From: Cryptomeria japonica
Taxonomy: Eukaryota > Streptophyta > Pinopsida > Cupressales > Cupressaceae
Length of the DNA stretch: 64,000 bases
Assembly (NCBI RefSeq): GCF_030272615.1
Contig: NC_081409.1
Location: 477,558,573 to 477,622,572 of the forward strand
Direction of reading: 5' to 3'
The notes beneath the pieces are model-generated. The model did not search any database. It saw only the letters and a program-made list of their open reading frames with translations, and had not been told where the DNA came from. Of this stretch, positions 37,850 to 48,691 are shown in pieces; positions within the stretch are counted from its first letter, which is position 1, and every line of letters starts with the position of its first letter. A program made the position numbers and the translations under genes.

Positions 37850-38400
37850 AAATATCATATCGAGCATCTCAGAAAGAGTTTCACCCAAAGGATAGTTTCA
37901 TCGAAATAAAGCATAAAGTATAAAACAATAAAGATGTCTTCAGCAGAATATCTCTTTCGATAAATAAAAGAAGCCGCTCATCGATATTCCAGTTTCATCA
38001 AAAAGTGAAAAGCAAAAAGCAAAAGGTGAAGTCAAGGAAATACAACTGCTGAAGAGACTTAAAAAACATTCATCGAAAAAGCAAATCTCATCGATAACAT
38101 TATATCGAATAAAAATAGAGGGGTTTCATCGATAAAAAGGACATCGAAGAAAAAAGGCTTTCGGAGGGCTTGCATGAGCTTTCACCGAAGAACAGAACTC
38201 ATCGAAATATGATTTCGATGAAACTCACGGATGACTCATCGAAAGAAATTTCATCGAAGAAAGAATGATTTCGAAGAGACTAGAAGATGGTTTTTTGACA
38301 AGGGCTATTTATCGATAAGGTGATATCGAGGGAAATGAACTTTCGATGAAAGATAAAAGTATTCAGCCGAAGACAAGGGTTTCATCGAAAACTCGATTCA
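37850..38400 (+). repeat. Dense TCGA/CATCGA motif cluster in the leader of element B
   Basis: I count 19 TCGA tetranucleotides in about 550 bp, mostly as CATCGAAA, CATCGATA or the inverse TTCGATGA. Only about two would be expected at this base composition. Adjacent inverted pairs (such as CATCGAAAT...ATTTCGATG near 38200-38219) can form hairpins. The cluster ends roughly 290 bp before the ORF start. Confidence 0.75.
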
Positions 38401-38689
38401 TGATCATTTCAGTTGAACAATACTTCCCGCGAAGGAATTAAAAGCTCAAGTGCAGGATGTCACATCTGCAGTTAAGTTTAAACATTTGAATAGCCATTAT
38501 GAACGCAAAGACATTAACTATTGCACAAGTTGCCCATACAATTACAGCTGAATTGATTGAATTTTTATAAGAGCCAGATTGTTGCCAAAAGACAAAAAGT
38601 TGCAAGCAGTTTGCTGAAATCCATAAACGACGATCAGAAGAGCTCAACAATTCTCCAAGTAAGTGTGATTTCTTGCATTAATTGAAATT

Positions 38690-41600
38690 ATGGAACCTTC
38701 TTCTTCTTCTAAAAATAGTAGAAAAGGAAAGGAATTGAATCCTGAAGAGAAGCCCAAATGATAGAAAAAGGAGGGTAGAGCTTTAACTCAGGATTTGCTA
38801 GACCAGTGCCCGACATCCAGTGTAAGGTCCTAAAAAATCAAGAGTGAAGAGGAAGGGTTGGAAGATAGATTTGAACATTTAGGAGACATATGGATTGAAA
38901 TCAGAGGACATGAGTTGTTCTTATTTGGTTACAAGAGAAGGGATGCTCCTGAGCCCGTGAGTAACCTGTGGAAGAAAAATTTAGGGAAATTGGCAGTTCC
39001 GAATGTATTTGTGGATGTCGAATTAATGAAAGCCTTAGTAGATTGTTATGATCCAAAAACCAAAACCATATGTGACTACCGGGGGAATCCTATGGTGGTA
39101 ATTAACAAACAGACCATTGATATGGTGTTTGATCTAGACTGGGATGTGGAAGAGAAAATCGACATACAGAAGCTGTCACGAGAGTTCTTCAATTTAGAGG
39201 ACATCTATAGGAAATGGAGACTGCCCATTCACCGACCAAAAGTGGAAAAATCCTTAGTTCCGTTCAGTAAAGATGACAAGGTGCCATTTGATGTCAACCA
39301 ATTCCATCCGTATTTCAAGTATACATACTATGCTGCAGCCCAAGTATTAGGCTTAGAGGCTCACCCTCTCATGGATATTGGGGTTATGGTCCTATGTGTT
39401 GATCTTCAATCAAAAGACCCTAGGTCATTTGACTATGCCACTTATGTTGCAGAAGCCCTAAATCATGGGTTGGAAAAGTTAAAAGGCGATCTTGTAAATG
39501 TTCATTTCTCATTGTATTCCTTATTAATGCACATTATTCTTTATTGTGGACAAGAAGTCTATTTCTGGTCTGATGATTTTAGCATCAAAATTTATGATAA
39601 AAATGGTTTGAAGAAACTAGTCCAGTTATGGGTTTCTGCATGGGATTAGAGATTTATAAACAACCAATATTGGCACTTTCAGGAATATTTTGTAAAACCA
39701 CTTAGCGCAGCCTTTGGACAACATAGAGATTATACTTTATCTCCTGAAATTAAGAGATTCCTCAAGCCAAAAGACTTCTCTCCAGAGTCTCAGATCAATC
39801 ACAACTGGGGTGACTGGTATTGCCACCTTAATCATATAGAAATCAGGGTATTCGGGTATGAAGGAAAGCCATACATGCTTCCAATTACAGTGCCAAACAG
39901 GGTGGCTAGCCTAGAGATTGTAAGACAATTATCTACTGTCAGTGCCAAACATCTTACAGATTTTGGTAAACAATCCATTGTGCCAGGATTACTGGTGTTT
40001 TCTAATTTTATTGTTAAAAGTTCCAAAAGTTATCATTTACTTCAAAATAAATTAGATTACTATGGCATGACTCTAGGTGATCCTAGAGAGAACTTTGATC
40101 CTGAGGGATATATAAGAGCTGCAAGGGCATCACAAAAACTAAAAGCCAGAATACATGTGGCTCAAATGCCAGATGATTTAATCAAGAACCTTGAAAGGGA
40201 AGATGCCAAGGTTTTGAGAGAAAGAAGCGAGATGACTTGGGAAGCCTTCAAGTGGAAAAGAGCAAGGGGGATGGTGGATGGAGACCTACTTGGAAACCTC
40301 CAAGATCCTTTGGAGATAGCCAAAAAACTACTTCAGCATGAGGTAGAGATTATGCATAGAGTACCCCCACAGTTCCTCCATTTTGTCAACACTAAAAAAG
40401 ATAGTAAACCATTGGCTCACATGTCTCCGAAATCAACTGCTAGTAGCATCCCTACTAACTCCCCTAGAGAAGATTATCCACCTGGTTTTGAAGCAGAGGT
40501 AGATGTGGAAACTAGTGATTTTAATATTAGGGATGTAGTTGACATAAGGATGATAGAGCATGAAGATTTTGTTGCGGATGACGGATTCACTTCTTCTAGA
40601 GAATTCCTTTCATTCCTATACCAGTACAAAGGGGCTCATGTGAAATGAAGTATGGCTGGAAGAACAGAAGAAGAACAGATGAGAAGGCTACAAGATGAGA
40701 TAGATACCCTCATGAAAGATATGACCCCAAAGAAAGAGAGGAAAATATTAAAGGAGGCTGGAGTTATCATATTTTCAGGTTGGGATATAAATTCAGCACT
40801 TTTGTTTGATGGATTCTTGAAGAAGCAAGACACTAACCAATAGGTATTGCCTCAAGAGATAGATAAATTGTTCATGGGCTCGGGGTATGATCCTAATCAA
40901 AAGGCTCTCCTACAATGGACATTATATCCGAGAGGAAAAAGGCCAATTATTGTGGATGTTGAAGAAACCTTTGGACACCTTATGGTCCATCAGGTAGGAA
41001 AGACTGACCCTAGGGTCACTGCAAAATTGAACCTGGATGTAGCCAAATTAAATTTGGATCAAAGAAAGTTTTTGGTCAGGGAGAACATTACATATAAGGG
41101 CTTATATGAAAGATCTAAAGAGGAGAATCAAAAGCTACAAGCAAAGATATTACAACTTGAGACAGGAGCTCCTTTAAGTGAATATGCTTCATATCCCACA
41201 GGACAGAGCTTGGATGATGTTTCTGATGTTCTGTATTGGAAGTATCAAGTGGATAAGGCTACCAAACAGGTAAAAAATGTCCAGCAAAAGATGGATAAAT
41301 TGGTTAATGATATCATTGAACACCGATTCAACACCATGCTTATACATGTTGAACATTATTGGAGGGTGTACACTGGAACCATAAAGGCATTACGAGAGCA
41401 TGAAAGGTTAAAAGCACGATTGCATGAAATGATAAACAGTGTTGATGTGATGACGCTAGAAGAAAAAACAAAAGGGACTTTGTTTATGGAGAATCATGTT
41501 AAATTCAAAGATATGCTAAAAGGAGATCTGAAAGAATTGGATGATGGGAACCCTATTGGAATGCCCTCGATTTATAAGGAAGGAGAATTAATGTCTATGG

Positions 41601-41839
41601 AGGAATGGCGGAATGAACTTATAAGCATCAAGGATCAAGCTCTGACGAGATTGGATCGAAGCAAAGACATTGCCCCTACCGTCAACCAGATGATGTTCGA
41701 ATACCTTTCACAGGGAGAAGAATTAAAGAAACAAAGCATCAAGATTAAGACTTTTAAAGAAGATGACTACATCCATCATTTAGGGATGCTTAATCTCTTT
41801 TTACTTAAGTTTGTTAGGAGTGTTCAAGTTGATAGTTAA
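38690..41839 (+). pseudogene. Unknown 1050-codon ORF of element B, single frame
   Basis: From ATG at 38690 (MEPSSSSKNSRKGKELN) to the stop at 41837-41839 the frame never shifts; it is broken only by stops near 38760 (two), 38830, 39647, 40647 and 40841. Regions in order: basic Ser-rich N-terminus; GDIWIEIRGHELFLFGYKRR; LGKLAVPNVFVDVELMKAL; FDYATYVAEALNHGLEKLK; HNWGDWYCHLNHIEIRVFGY with EGKPYMLP; NFDPEGYIRAARASQKLK; acidic Pro-rich stretch; YDPNQKALLQWTLYPRGKRP; then a Lys/Glu-rich coiled coil to the end. No zinc knuckle, protease, RT, integrase, transposase or membrane segment is seen. Function unknown. Confidence 0.85.
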
Positions 41840-42797
41840 TGTTTCGAAAATACATGTCTTTTCATAAACAACATTCATTCTCATATATATATGAGAAAGA
41901 TTTCTTGTAATATTTCTAAACATAACAAGGAGAGCAATACAGTGATATGTGATAGCTTGTAAGTTTCCTGTTACACAAATTTTGATGGATACATAATATA
42001 ATCAGTTATCTTTTCTTTGCATATGTGTTGTGGATTATTTCGTTCATTGTTGGCAATTACTTGTGATATTATCTAAAGAAGATAAGGTTATTCATATTCT
42101 TTGAGTGAGATTTATGTTGTATGTTATAAGGTTGAAATAAAAGTTCTACTTGTGAATTATAATTGTTCTTTGCAATGCTTACTTGGATGGTCCCTTAAAG
42201 GTAGGGTTAAATTCATTCAAGCAACTTATGATATAGGCATTCAATTGATCTCATAAGAAATAATAACTGACAGATCCATAAAAGGGGTGGGTTTAAAAAC
42301 TGTCTCACAAGTTCACACAATAAGTCCTAAGGCAATATAAAGACTCTGTAGCCCAGACAGCAAAGAAGGCACTGGCCATTTATAAATTACAATTTATAAC
42401 CATATTCATCATATTTTATTTTACAATAGGAGTAATTGAGTAGGAAGCATAGAGTAAGTTGGCAATAGTGTATATATATAAAATTCTAAGCACAAAGATC
42501 AAATAGCTTCCACAACAACAATCTTGAACTCATCTGCCATATCTCCATTCGAGGAACTTATGCCATTCTATGATAGGAGGAAGCTAGATCAAGATACTTA
42601 ATCTACTATAAAAAGCATTAGTCATTGAAAACAACTAGTGAGTAGGTATACCCGCCTAGGTCCTGCAGAGCCTAAAGTGAGAGAGTTAGTAACCAAATAG
42701 GTTCACTCTATAAGTTGACCAAGTCAATTGGAGCATTTGATCATAGGAGTTGGCATTTCCTTAGAACCTATCCAATCTGTTGATTTGAGACCCAACA
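41840..42797 (+). promoter_or_regulatory. 3' region of element B with TATA boxes and conserved terminus
   Basis: A 16-bp palindrome CTCATATATATATGAG lies just after the ORF (about 41878-41893). TATATATATAAAA occurs near 42471-42483. ACTATAAAAAGC at 42605-42616 is about 190 bp from the end, the same spacing as the TATA box in element A. The last ~190 bp, with a GCCTAGG block near 42651-42660, are conserved in A and G. This fits promoter, R and U5 of a long LTR. Confidence 0.6.
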
Positions 42798-42863
42798 CCA
42801 TCAATGACAAAACCTTCAATCACACACAATGTCTCATTGGAGTGTCCATATGCCAACAAACAC

Positions 42864-45800
42864 CACCTGAACTTGTGAGTGCTCACCGGTTTGTTAATGC
42901 ATCTGAAACATTTTCTTGAGAGTCTACCTTGTTCAGATTAACCTTTCCATCTTCTACCATGTCATGCAAAAAATGGAATTTCACATCTATGTGTTTAGAC
43001 CCGGCATGGTATGTAGGATTATTCGCTAAACATATAGCACTGTAACTATCACTTCGCACTTCAACCTACCCTGCATCAAAACCAATATCTGTACTCAAAC
43101 ACCTGAGCCAAACAAATTCTTTACAAGCATGTGTGGCTACCATGTATTATGCCTCTTTAGTGGACAAAGTGACTACAGACTGTTGCTTGCTCATCCAACT
43201 TATTGCTCCACCATTCAGAACAAAAACGTATCCACTGGTGGATCTTCTATTGTCAATGTCCCCTGCCCAATCAGAAACTGCATAACCACAAATGCTGAGA
43301 GTTCTCTTTGAATCATTCAAATTACCATGATAACATAATGCAAAGTTTGAAGTACCCTTCAGATATCTAAAAACTCTCTTTACAGCATCCTAATGTGGTC
43401 TTCCTGGGTTTGACATAAATCTTCTTAATACTCTCACTGGTTGGGCAATGTCTGGCCTTGTACAAACCATTGCATACATCAAGCTGCCAATAGAACTTGC
43501 ATAAGGTATACTCTTTATGTCATCTATCTCCTCTGGAGATTTTGAACTGTCGTGCATAGATAGTTTGGTTCTCTAAAAAATAGGAACAACCTATTGTTTA
43601 TAGTTAGACATATTAAACTTATCAATAACACTAGTGATGTACTTTCTCTGGCTGAGCCAGAGTTTTCTCTTAGACCTGTCCCTCTTGATTTCCATTCCTA
43701 GAATGTAGTTTGCTGACCCCAAATCTTTCATTTCAAACTTCAAGGATAATTGGGACTTCAAGTCTGAGATCATACCCTTTTTATTTCCAAGGAACAACAT
43801 GTCATCAACATACAAAGCAATAATAAGGATCTTATCATCTTCAACCTTGTAGTACACACAATGATCGGCTTTCGATCTCACAAATCCCAAAGACAACACA
43901 AACGTATCATATTTTTGATACCACATTCTGGGAGACTGTTTCAAACCATAAAGAGACTTCTTTAGTTTACATACCAAATGTTCTTTACCCTTTTTCACAA
44001 AATGCTCAGGCTGGGACATATAGATTTCTTCTTCAAGGTCCCCATGAAGAAATGTTGTTTTCACATCCATTTGCTCAACTTCCCAATCATATACAGCTAC
44101 AAGTGACAAAAGAACTCTAATAGATGTCAGCTTAGCTATAGGAGAGAATATTTATCCATAGTAAATACCTTCCTTTTGAGAATACCCCTTCGTGACCAAT
44201 CTGGCCTTGTACTTGTCAATGCTGCCATCTGGACCATACTTCCTTTTGAAAACCCATTTACAGCCCATAGCCTTTCTGCCTTTAGGCAAGGATACCAGAT
44301 TCCATGTTCCATTCTTGTCCAAAGATTTCATTTCATCATTCATGGCTTCCAGCCAAGAATCTAAATCTGACATATACATGGCTTCTTTTACAATCCTAGG
44401 CTCATCAGTATTAGCAAGTAAAGCATAGGCACAATTTACATTCAACATTAAAAAATTATACCTATATGGGGTAAACCTATTAGGTTGTCGCCTCTCTCGT
44501 GTTGATCTTCTTAACACTTGTGGTGAGGCTTCATTTTGTTCTTCTTCTAAACTTTCAGAGCTACTTGAACTCTCTTCATTCTCATCTTCAGGTACATCTG
44601 GATTTGTCACTTCTTCTCCTAGTGTAAATTCAACCACATCCTTCTCTTTTTCCTTCTCTGTTGGTTATCTATAGACATAGGTTTCAGCTCTCAGAAGATG
44701 ACACTTCTTCTATACACAACCTTTCCAGTCTCAGGATCCCAAAGCTTGTATCCTTTAACTCCAACTCCATATCCAATGAAAATACATTTGACTGATTTGT
44801 TATCCAATTTAAATCTTTTAACATCAAGCACATGTGCATATGCCTCTAAACCAAACACACGAATGTGTCTTAGAGAAGGTTTCTTACCAGACCATGCTTC
44901 CATAGGTGTCTTGTCTACTAACATTGTTGTAGGTAACTAGTCCAACAAGTAACATGTTGTGGCAACTGCTTTTGCCCAAAAATTTTGTTCCAGCCCAGCA
45001 CTACTCAACATGCTTCTTGCTTTCTCCATCAAAGACTGATTCAACCTTTCAGCAATTCCATTTTGTTGTGGAGGATAAGGCATAGTTCTATGTCTTTTGA
45101 TTCCATGGTCTACACAGTACTTGTCAAAATCTGTATTGTACTCACCACCATTATCAATTCTTAAACATTTTATTCTTCTTCCAGTCTGATTTTCAACCAA
45201 GTTTTTAAATTCCTTAAACCGAATGAACACTTCTGACTTAGTGTTCATAAAATAAACAAATGTCCTTCTCTAATAATCATCAACAAAGGTTACATAGTAC
45301 TTTGATTTAGACAAAGAAGGTACATCCACTAAACCAAACACATCAGAATGCACATAGTCCAGAATGTCAGAATATTTATGAGGACATGAATAAAATTGAA
45401 CACAGTTTTATTTTTCGTATATGCAATGTTCACAGAAATCAAACTCAAGGTTACAATCAGTAAGTCCTTCTACCAAATTTTTACTCTTTAAAGTTTTCAA
45501 ACCTTTTTCACCAATGTGACCAAGCCTATAATGCCAGAGCATTATCTTTTCTATAGGAAGTTTAGCTTCCATAAAATTTACATCATATGTCAACTCGGTA
45601 GTTCTATCAGATTTCTTAGTGACTCTATTCCAGCACATAGGTTTAGCATTTAACTTGTAAAATGTACCAACGCGTTCACCCTTAGACAAACTAATAGACC
45701 CTCTAGTCATCTTACAACCACCAGACACAAATGTTACTTGGACTACCACATAATTCAGCTTGCTTACAAAAAGTAGGTTTCTTGCCAAACCTGGTATGTG

Positions 45801-46808
45801 CAGAACTCCATTGATTTCCTTTATTCTCTCATCAGGAAATTGGATTTTAATTCTTCCTCTCCCAACAATCTCCAGTGTTGAGTTACTTGCAAAGTATGCC
45901 TTCCCACCAGCATATGGTTCATACTTTAAGAGGCACTCGTTGTGAGATGTCATATGGAAAGATGCCCCTGAATCAATCAACCACACATTGTCAGAAGCAA
46001 GCACTGCCAAAGATGTTGCAAATGCGTTTGCATCACTGTGAGAAGATTCATTATCAAAAGAATTTTTCCTCTTCCTCTCCTCTTTGCAGTCTTTTCGAAT
46101 ATGACCCTTTTGTCCACAGTTCCAGCATTTCACCTTAGACTTCTTTCCAGCAGACTTGGACCTCTCTTGAGACTTGGACTTCTTCTCTTTCTTCTTATCT
46201 TTGTCCTTTGGTCTTCCTCAAATAGAGAGTGCATCTTTTGTCATCTCAGAAGACTTCTTTATCATTTCTTCTAACAAAAGAGTATTGACCATAGTATCCA
46301 TCTTGAATTGGGTCGTAGTACTACCAATGGCCATCACCAAATGTTTTCAACAATTTGGCAATGAGCATAGCAGAATGCAACATTCTTCTTCTTGAATAGC
46401 CACACTGACTGATGTCAATTGAGTGAGAACCATGTTAAACACATTCAAATGATCTACCAAGGGTGTTCCTACATCCATTTTCAGAGAATATAACTTCTTT
46501 CTAAGGAAGAGTTTATTCACCAAGGTTTTGCCTTGATAGATGTCTCCTAACTTCTTCCATAAATCACTTGCACTCTTCTCCTCATGTACATTCAACAGAA
46601 CTGAGTCTACAAGGCTTAGTCTTATGAGTCCTCTAGCTTTCTAGTTTGCTAAATCCCAATCTTCTTGCCTCATGCTTGAAGGTTTTTGTCCACTCACTAC
46701 AATCCAAAAATCTCCGTCAACTAGTAGGTCCTCAATTTTAAGTTTCCATAACTCAAAATTAGAGCCATTGAACTTCTCAATATCCATTCTTCTAGAAGTG
46801 CTTGCCAT
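42864..46808 (-). pseudogene. Copia I gag-pol polyprotein
   Basis: The frame starts at 46808 (MASTSRRMDIEKFNGSNFEL). Domains in order: UBN2 gag (KLGDIYQGKTLVNKLFLRKK); zinc knuckle CWNCGQKGHIRKDC (46133); protease core LIDSGASFHMTSHNE; GAG-pre-integrase LWHYRLGHIGEKGLKTLKSK with CEHC; integrase CLRIDNGGEYN, QQNGIAERLNQSLMEKARSM; a Ser/Glu-rich linker with VLRRSTRERRQPNRF; RT with KWVFKRKYGPDGSI and intact LYVDDMLFLG (44109-43591); RNase H to 42864 with WMSKQQSVVTLSTKEA and ICLANNPTYHAGSKHIDV. One frameshift lies between integrase and RT, and several stops occur. F is inserted just past RNase H. Confidence 0.93.
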
Positions 46809-46902
46809 CTTAATCTATAAACAAGTAGACACACTAACAAACTCCCACTAAAACAAATTAACACAAAAAGCCAGCCCTACCCACAAGGATAACACAACTG
46901 TC

Positions 46903-46917
46903 TAGGCTCTGATACAA
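46903..46917 (-). promoter_or_regulatory. Primer binding site of copia I
   Basis: The minus strand reads TTGTATCAGAGCCTAG next to the 5' LTR. It complements initiator tRNA-Met with one G-to-T change in TGGTATCAGAGC. Confidence 0.85.
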
Positions 46918-46919
46918 CT

Positions 46920-48266
46920 TGTAAGAAAAACACAGTGTGGAAAAATGCTTCCCTAATCTCAATTTCCAGGGGAAACAAGACTAGTGTGTTTTAAATCTTT
47001 ACATAATACTAAGATTATCATATCAAAATAGAGACAATATCAAAAATCAAACACACACATACATAAACACCATGAGTTTATTTGGGAAACCCTTTTGGGA
47101 AAAAACCCACCACCAACAACAAGATCACTTTATTCTCAGCAAAGAAACTTTACAATAAAGTCTGTTATCACAGCACAGATGCTCACTCTGATCACTTTAG
47201 TTACACACCACAATATACGACTTATCATCACAACAACTACCATGTTCGAGTCTCCTCTTAGCTTCATATACATTTTCATGTCAACCGTTCAAATTTCAAT
47301 TTGTACCAATCGGTTAGACATCTAACTGTCTGTGTCAGTCTACATTCGTGGGAAAACAATTATCCCACATGCATCCAGGAATTGAACCGGTTCATATTCA
47401 AATAAACCAGCTCAGACAAGTCGACTCCATCGGGTATCGAAGTAGCTTCAAAACTACATCTTCGATGACTGATGACAGACCTGATTACCGAAGGTGATTC
47501 CATCGGGTATCAGTAAGACAAATAATCAGCTATCCCAAACATCCGATCTTTCTCTCTGCGCTCCACCACATGGCACCCCCTGATTGGTTCCAGGATCCCT
47601 ACTCTGACATCTTAGCATGACCTCACTATCCACCCAGAATTCTTCTTTGTTGTTGGGTCACGATGGAAAGTCTCAAGAGAAATTTGCCATCGTGACCTAG
47701 CGACCACCGTCGGATCTTCTGCGAATGTTGTTCGATCATTTCAATCTGCTCGGCCTTTAATTCGCCTTAGCCTCTCTCCTGTCGGGTCACACCACTTGGT
47801 CGCCATGTCATGAGGAATATACTAATGAGAAATTTCCCATCATGACATAATGACCACCATTGGATCAACCTTGATCATCGTTCGATCATCTCCGATCTGC
47901 ATGAACCTTATCTCACCTGGACCACTCACTTATGTTGGGCCCCACGATGGTCGCCAAGTTGCAGGAAATAACATACGTTCATCTTTTCATAGCGATAAAG
48001 TGATGACCATTAGATCAGGATCTAAATTGCAAGTCTTTTATCCTTCCATCCATCCAATAATTGATGCTACCCCCGATGACCAAAGATGACTTCATCAGGT
48101 CATCGGGATGACTTCAAACCTTCTACTCCGAGTTCCGATATGTCAAGTTCATCGGCAAAGGTTATACCGATAAAGTTCACAGATTTTATTCACACTGTTT
48201 CATCGGCCAAAGTTAACCCGATCAGTATGAACAAAGGTCAAGTGAATTAGAGGCATAATTCCAATA
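46920..48266 (-). repeat. 5' LTR of copia I
   Basis: The 1347-bp LTR pairs with 29865-31211. Its plus-strand end CCAATA differs from CCAACA in the partner by one C-to-T change. TSD GTTGC follows. Confidence 0.9.
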
Positions 48267-48686
48267 GTTGCACCTTACAACATCAATTTGTTTGCTAGAT
48301 ATTTTAAAGATACCTACTATGCTTTATGTCAAATTTGTGGAGTTGATGCTCGAAGCATGATTCCTAATTGGATATGTGTTTTATGTATAGATATTCAAAA
48401 TAGAGATATGAATAGACTTTTTGATTATGTTAGTATGTTGTTCAAGGGACTTCAAAAATCCCTTTGTGATTTCAAGAAGGAACCTTCATTGAATTTTGGG
48501 TATTATTCTATCTTTATGCTCATTTTGTTGTATAAAGGCCTCAAGATTTGGCACTCTAACTTAAAATTTGTTCTAGTTTTGAGAGGTGAATCACTCCCTG
48601 TCCAAGAATGGACTTATATTTGGGATATGAATTTGAAGGAGTCTATTTATCTGGCTTTTGAAAATATTTTTTTAGGAAGTTGTTAA
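48267..48686 (+). pseudogene. Unknown ORF of element H, middle part
   Basis: This continues the frame cut at 29864. Blocks APYNINLFARYFKDTYYALC, FDYVSMLFKGLQKSL, YYSIFMLILLYKGLKIW and WTYIWDMNLKESIYLAFENI match VPFDVNQFHPYFKYTYYAAA, FDYATYVAEALNHGL, LYSLLMHIILYCGQEVYFW and WVSAWD...FQEYF of element B. It ends at a stop at 48684, five bases before the K insertion, so the rest of H is not in view. Confidence 0.75.
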
Positions 48687-48691
48687 GTATC

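Larger units (their letters stand above)
37782..42797 (+). mobile_element. Element B: 5.0-kb giant LTR-like element with intact layout
   Basis: B is the cleanest copy of its family. It starts TATTGAACAAT (probably once TGTTGAAC) and ends GACCCAACA, and is flanked by a perfect TSD CCATC (37777-37781, 42798-42802). It has a 908-bp leader, one 1050-codon reading frame, and a 958-bp 3' region with TATA boxes. I compared the first and last ~900 bp and found no direct repeats, PBS or PPT. LTR-type termini with a 5-bp TSD but no LTRs are best explained as a solo LTR of about 5 kb with the ORF in U3. Confidence 0.82.
31306..42858 (-). mobile_element. Element F: pol-less LTR retrotransposon with gag and a novel ORF
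   Basis: F has copia-type LTRs (31306-32098, and 37043-37781 plus 42803-42858), a PPT, a PBS complementary to initiator tRNA-Met, and TSD AACAC at 31301-31305 and 42859-42863. Without the nested element B it is about 6.5 kb. Inside lie a zinc-knuckle gag remnant next to the PBS and a long ORF of unknown function next to the PPT. No protease, integrase, RT or RNase H is found. F is therefore a non-autonomous element, presumably mobilised by a related copia. Confidence 0.9.
37043..42858 (-). repeat. 5' LTR of element F, split by element B
   Basis: The LTR is 37043-37781 plus 42803-42858, 795 bp in total against 793 bp for its partner. Element B and one copy of its TSD CCATC lie between. The short distal piece ends TGCCAACA, as in the partner. 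Confidence 0.92.
29865..48266 (-). mobile_element. Copia retrotransposon I (host of F and B)
   Basis: I is a minus-strand Ty1/copia element with LTRs at 29865-31211 (1347 bp) and 46920-48266 (1347 bp). Ends are TGTAAG...CCAACA, with the right copy decayed to CCAATA. The TSD is GTTGT (29860-29864) versus GTTGC (48267-48271). PBS and PPT are present. Element F (31306-42858) is inserted just after RNase H. Without F, the element is about 6.8 kb and codes for gag, protease, integrase, RT and RNase H. Confidence 0.92.

Noticed and set aside
37782-42797. DNA transposon (MITE, Mutator, hAT or CACTA type)
   Set aside because: Ends are TG...CA with only a few bases of inverted repeat and a 5-bp TSD, and no transposase motif is present; LTR-type integration fits better.
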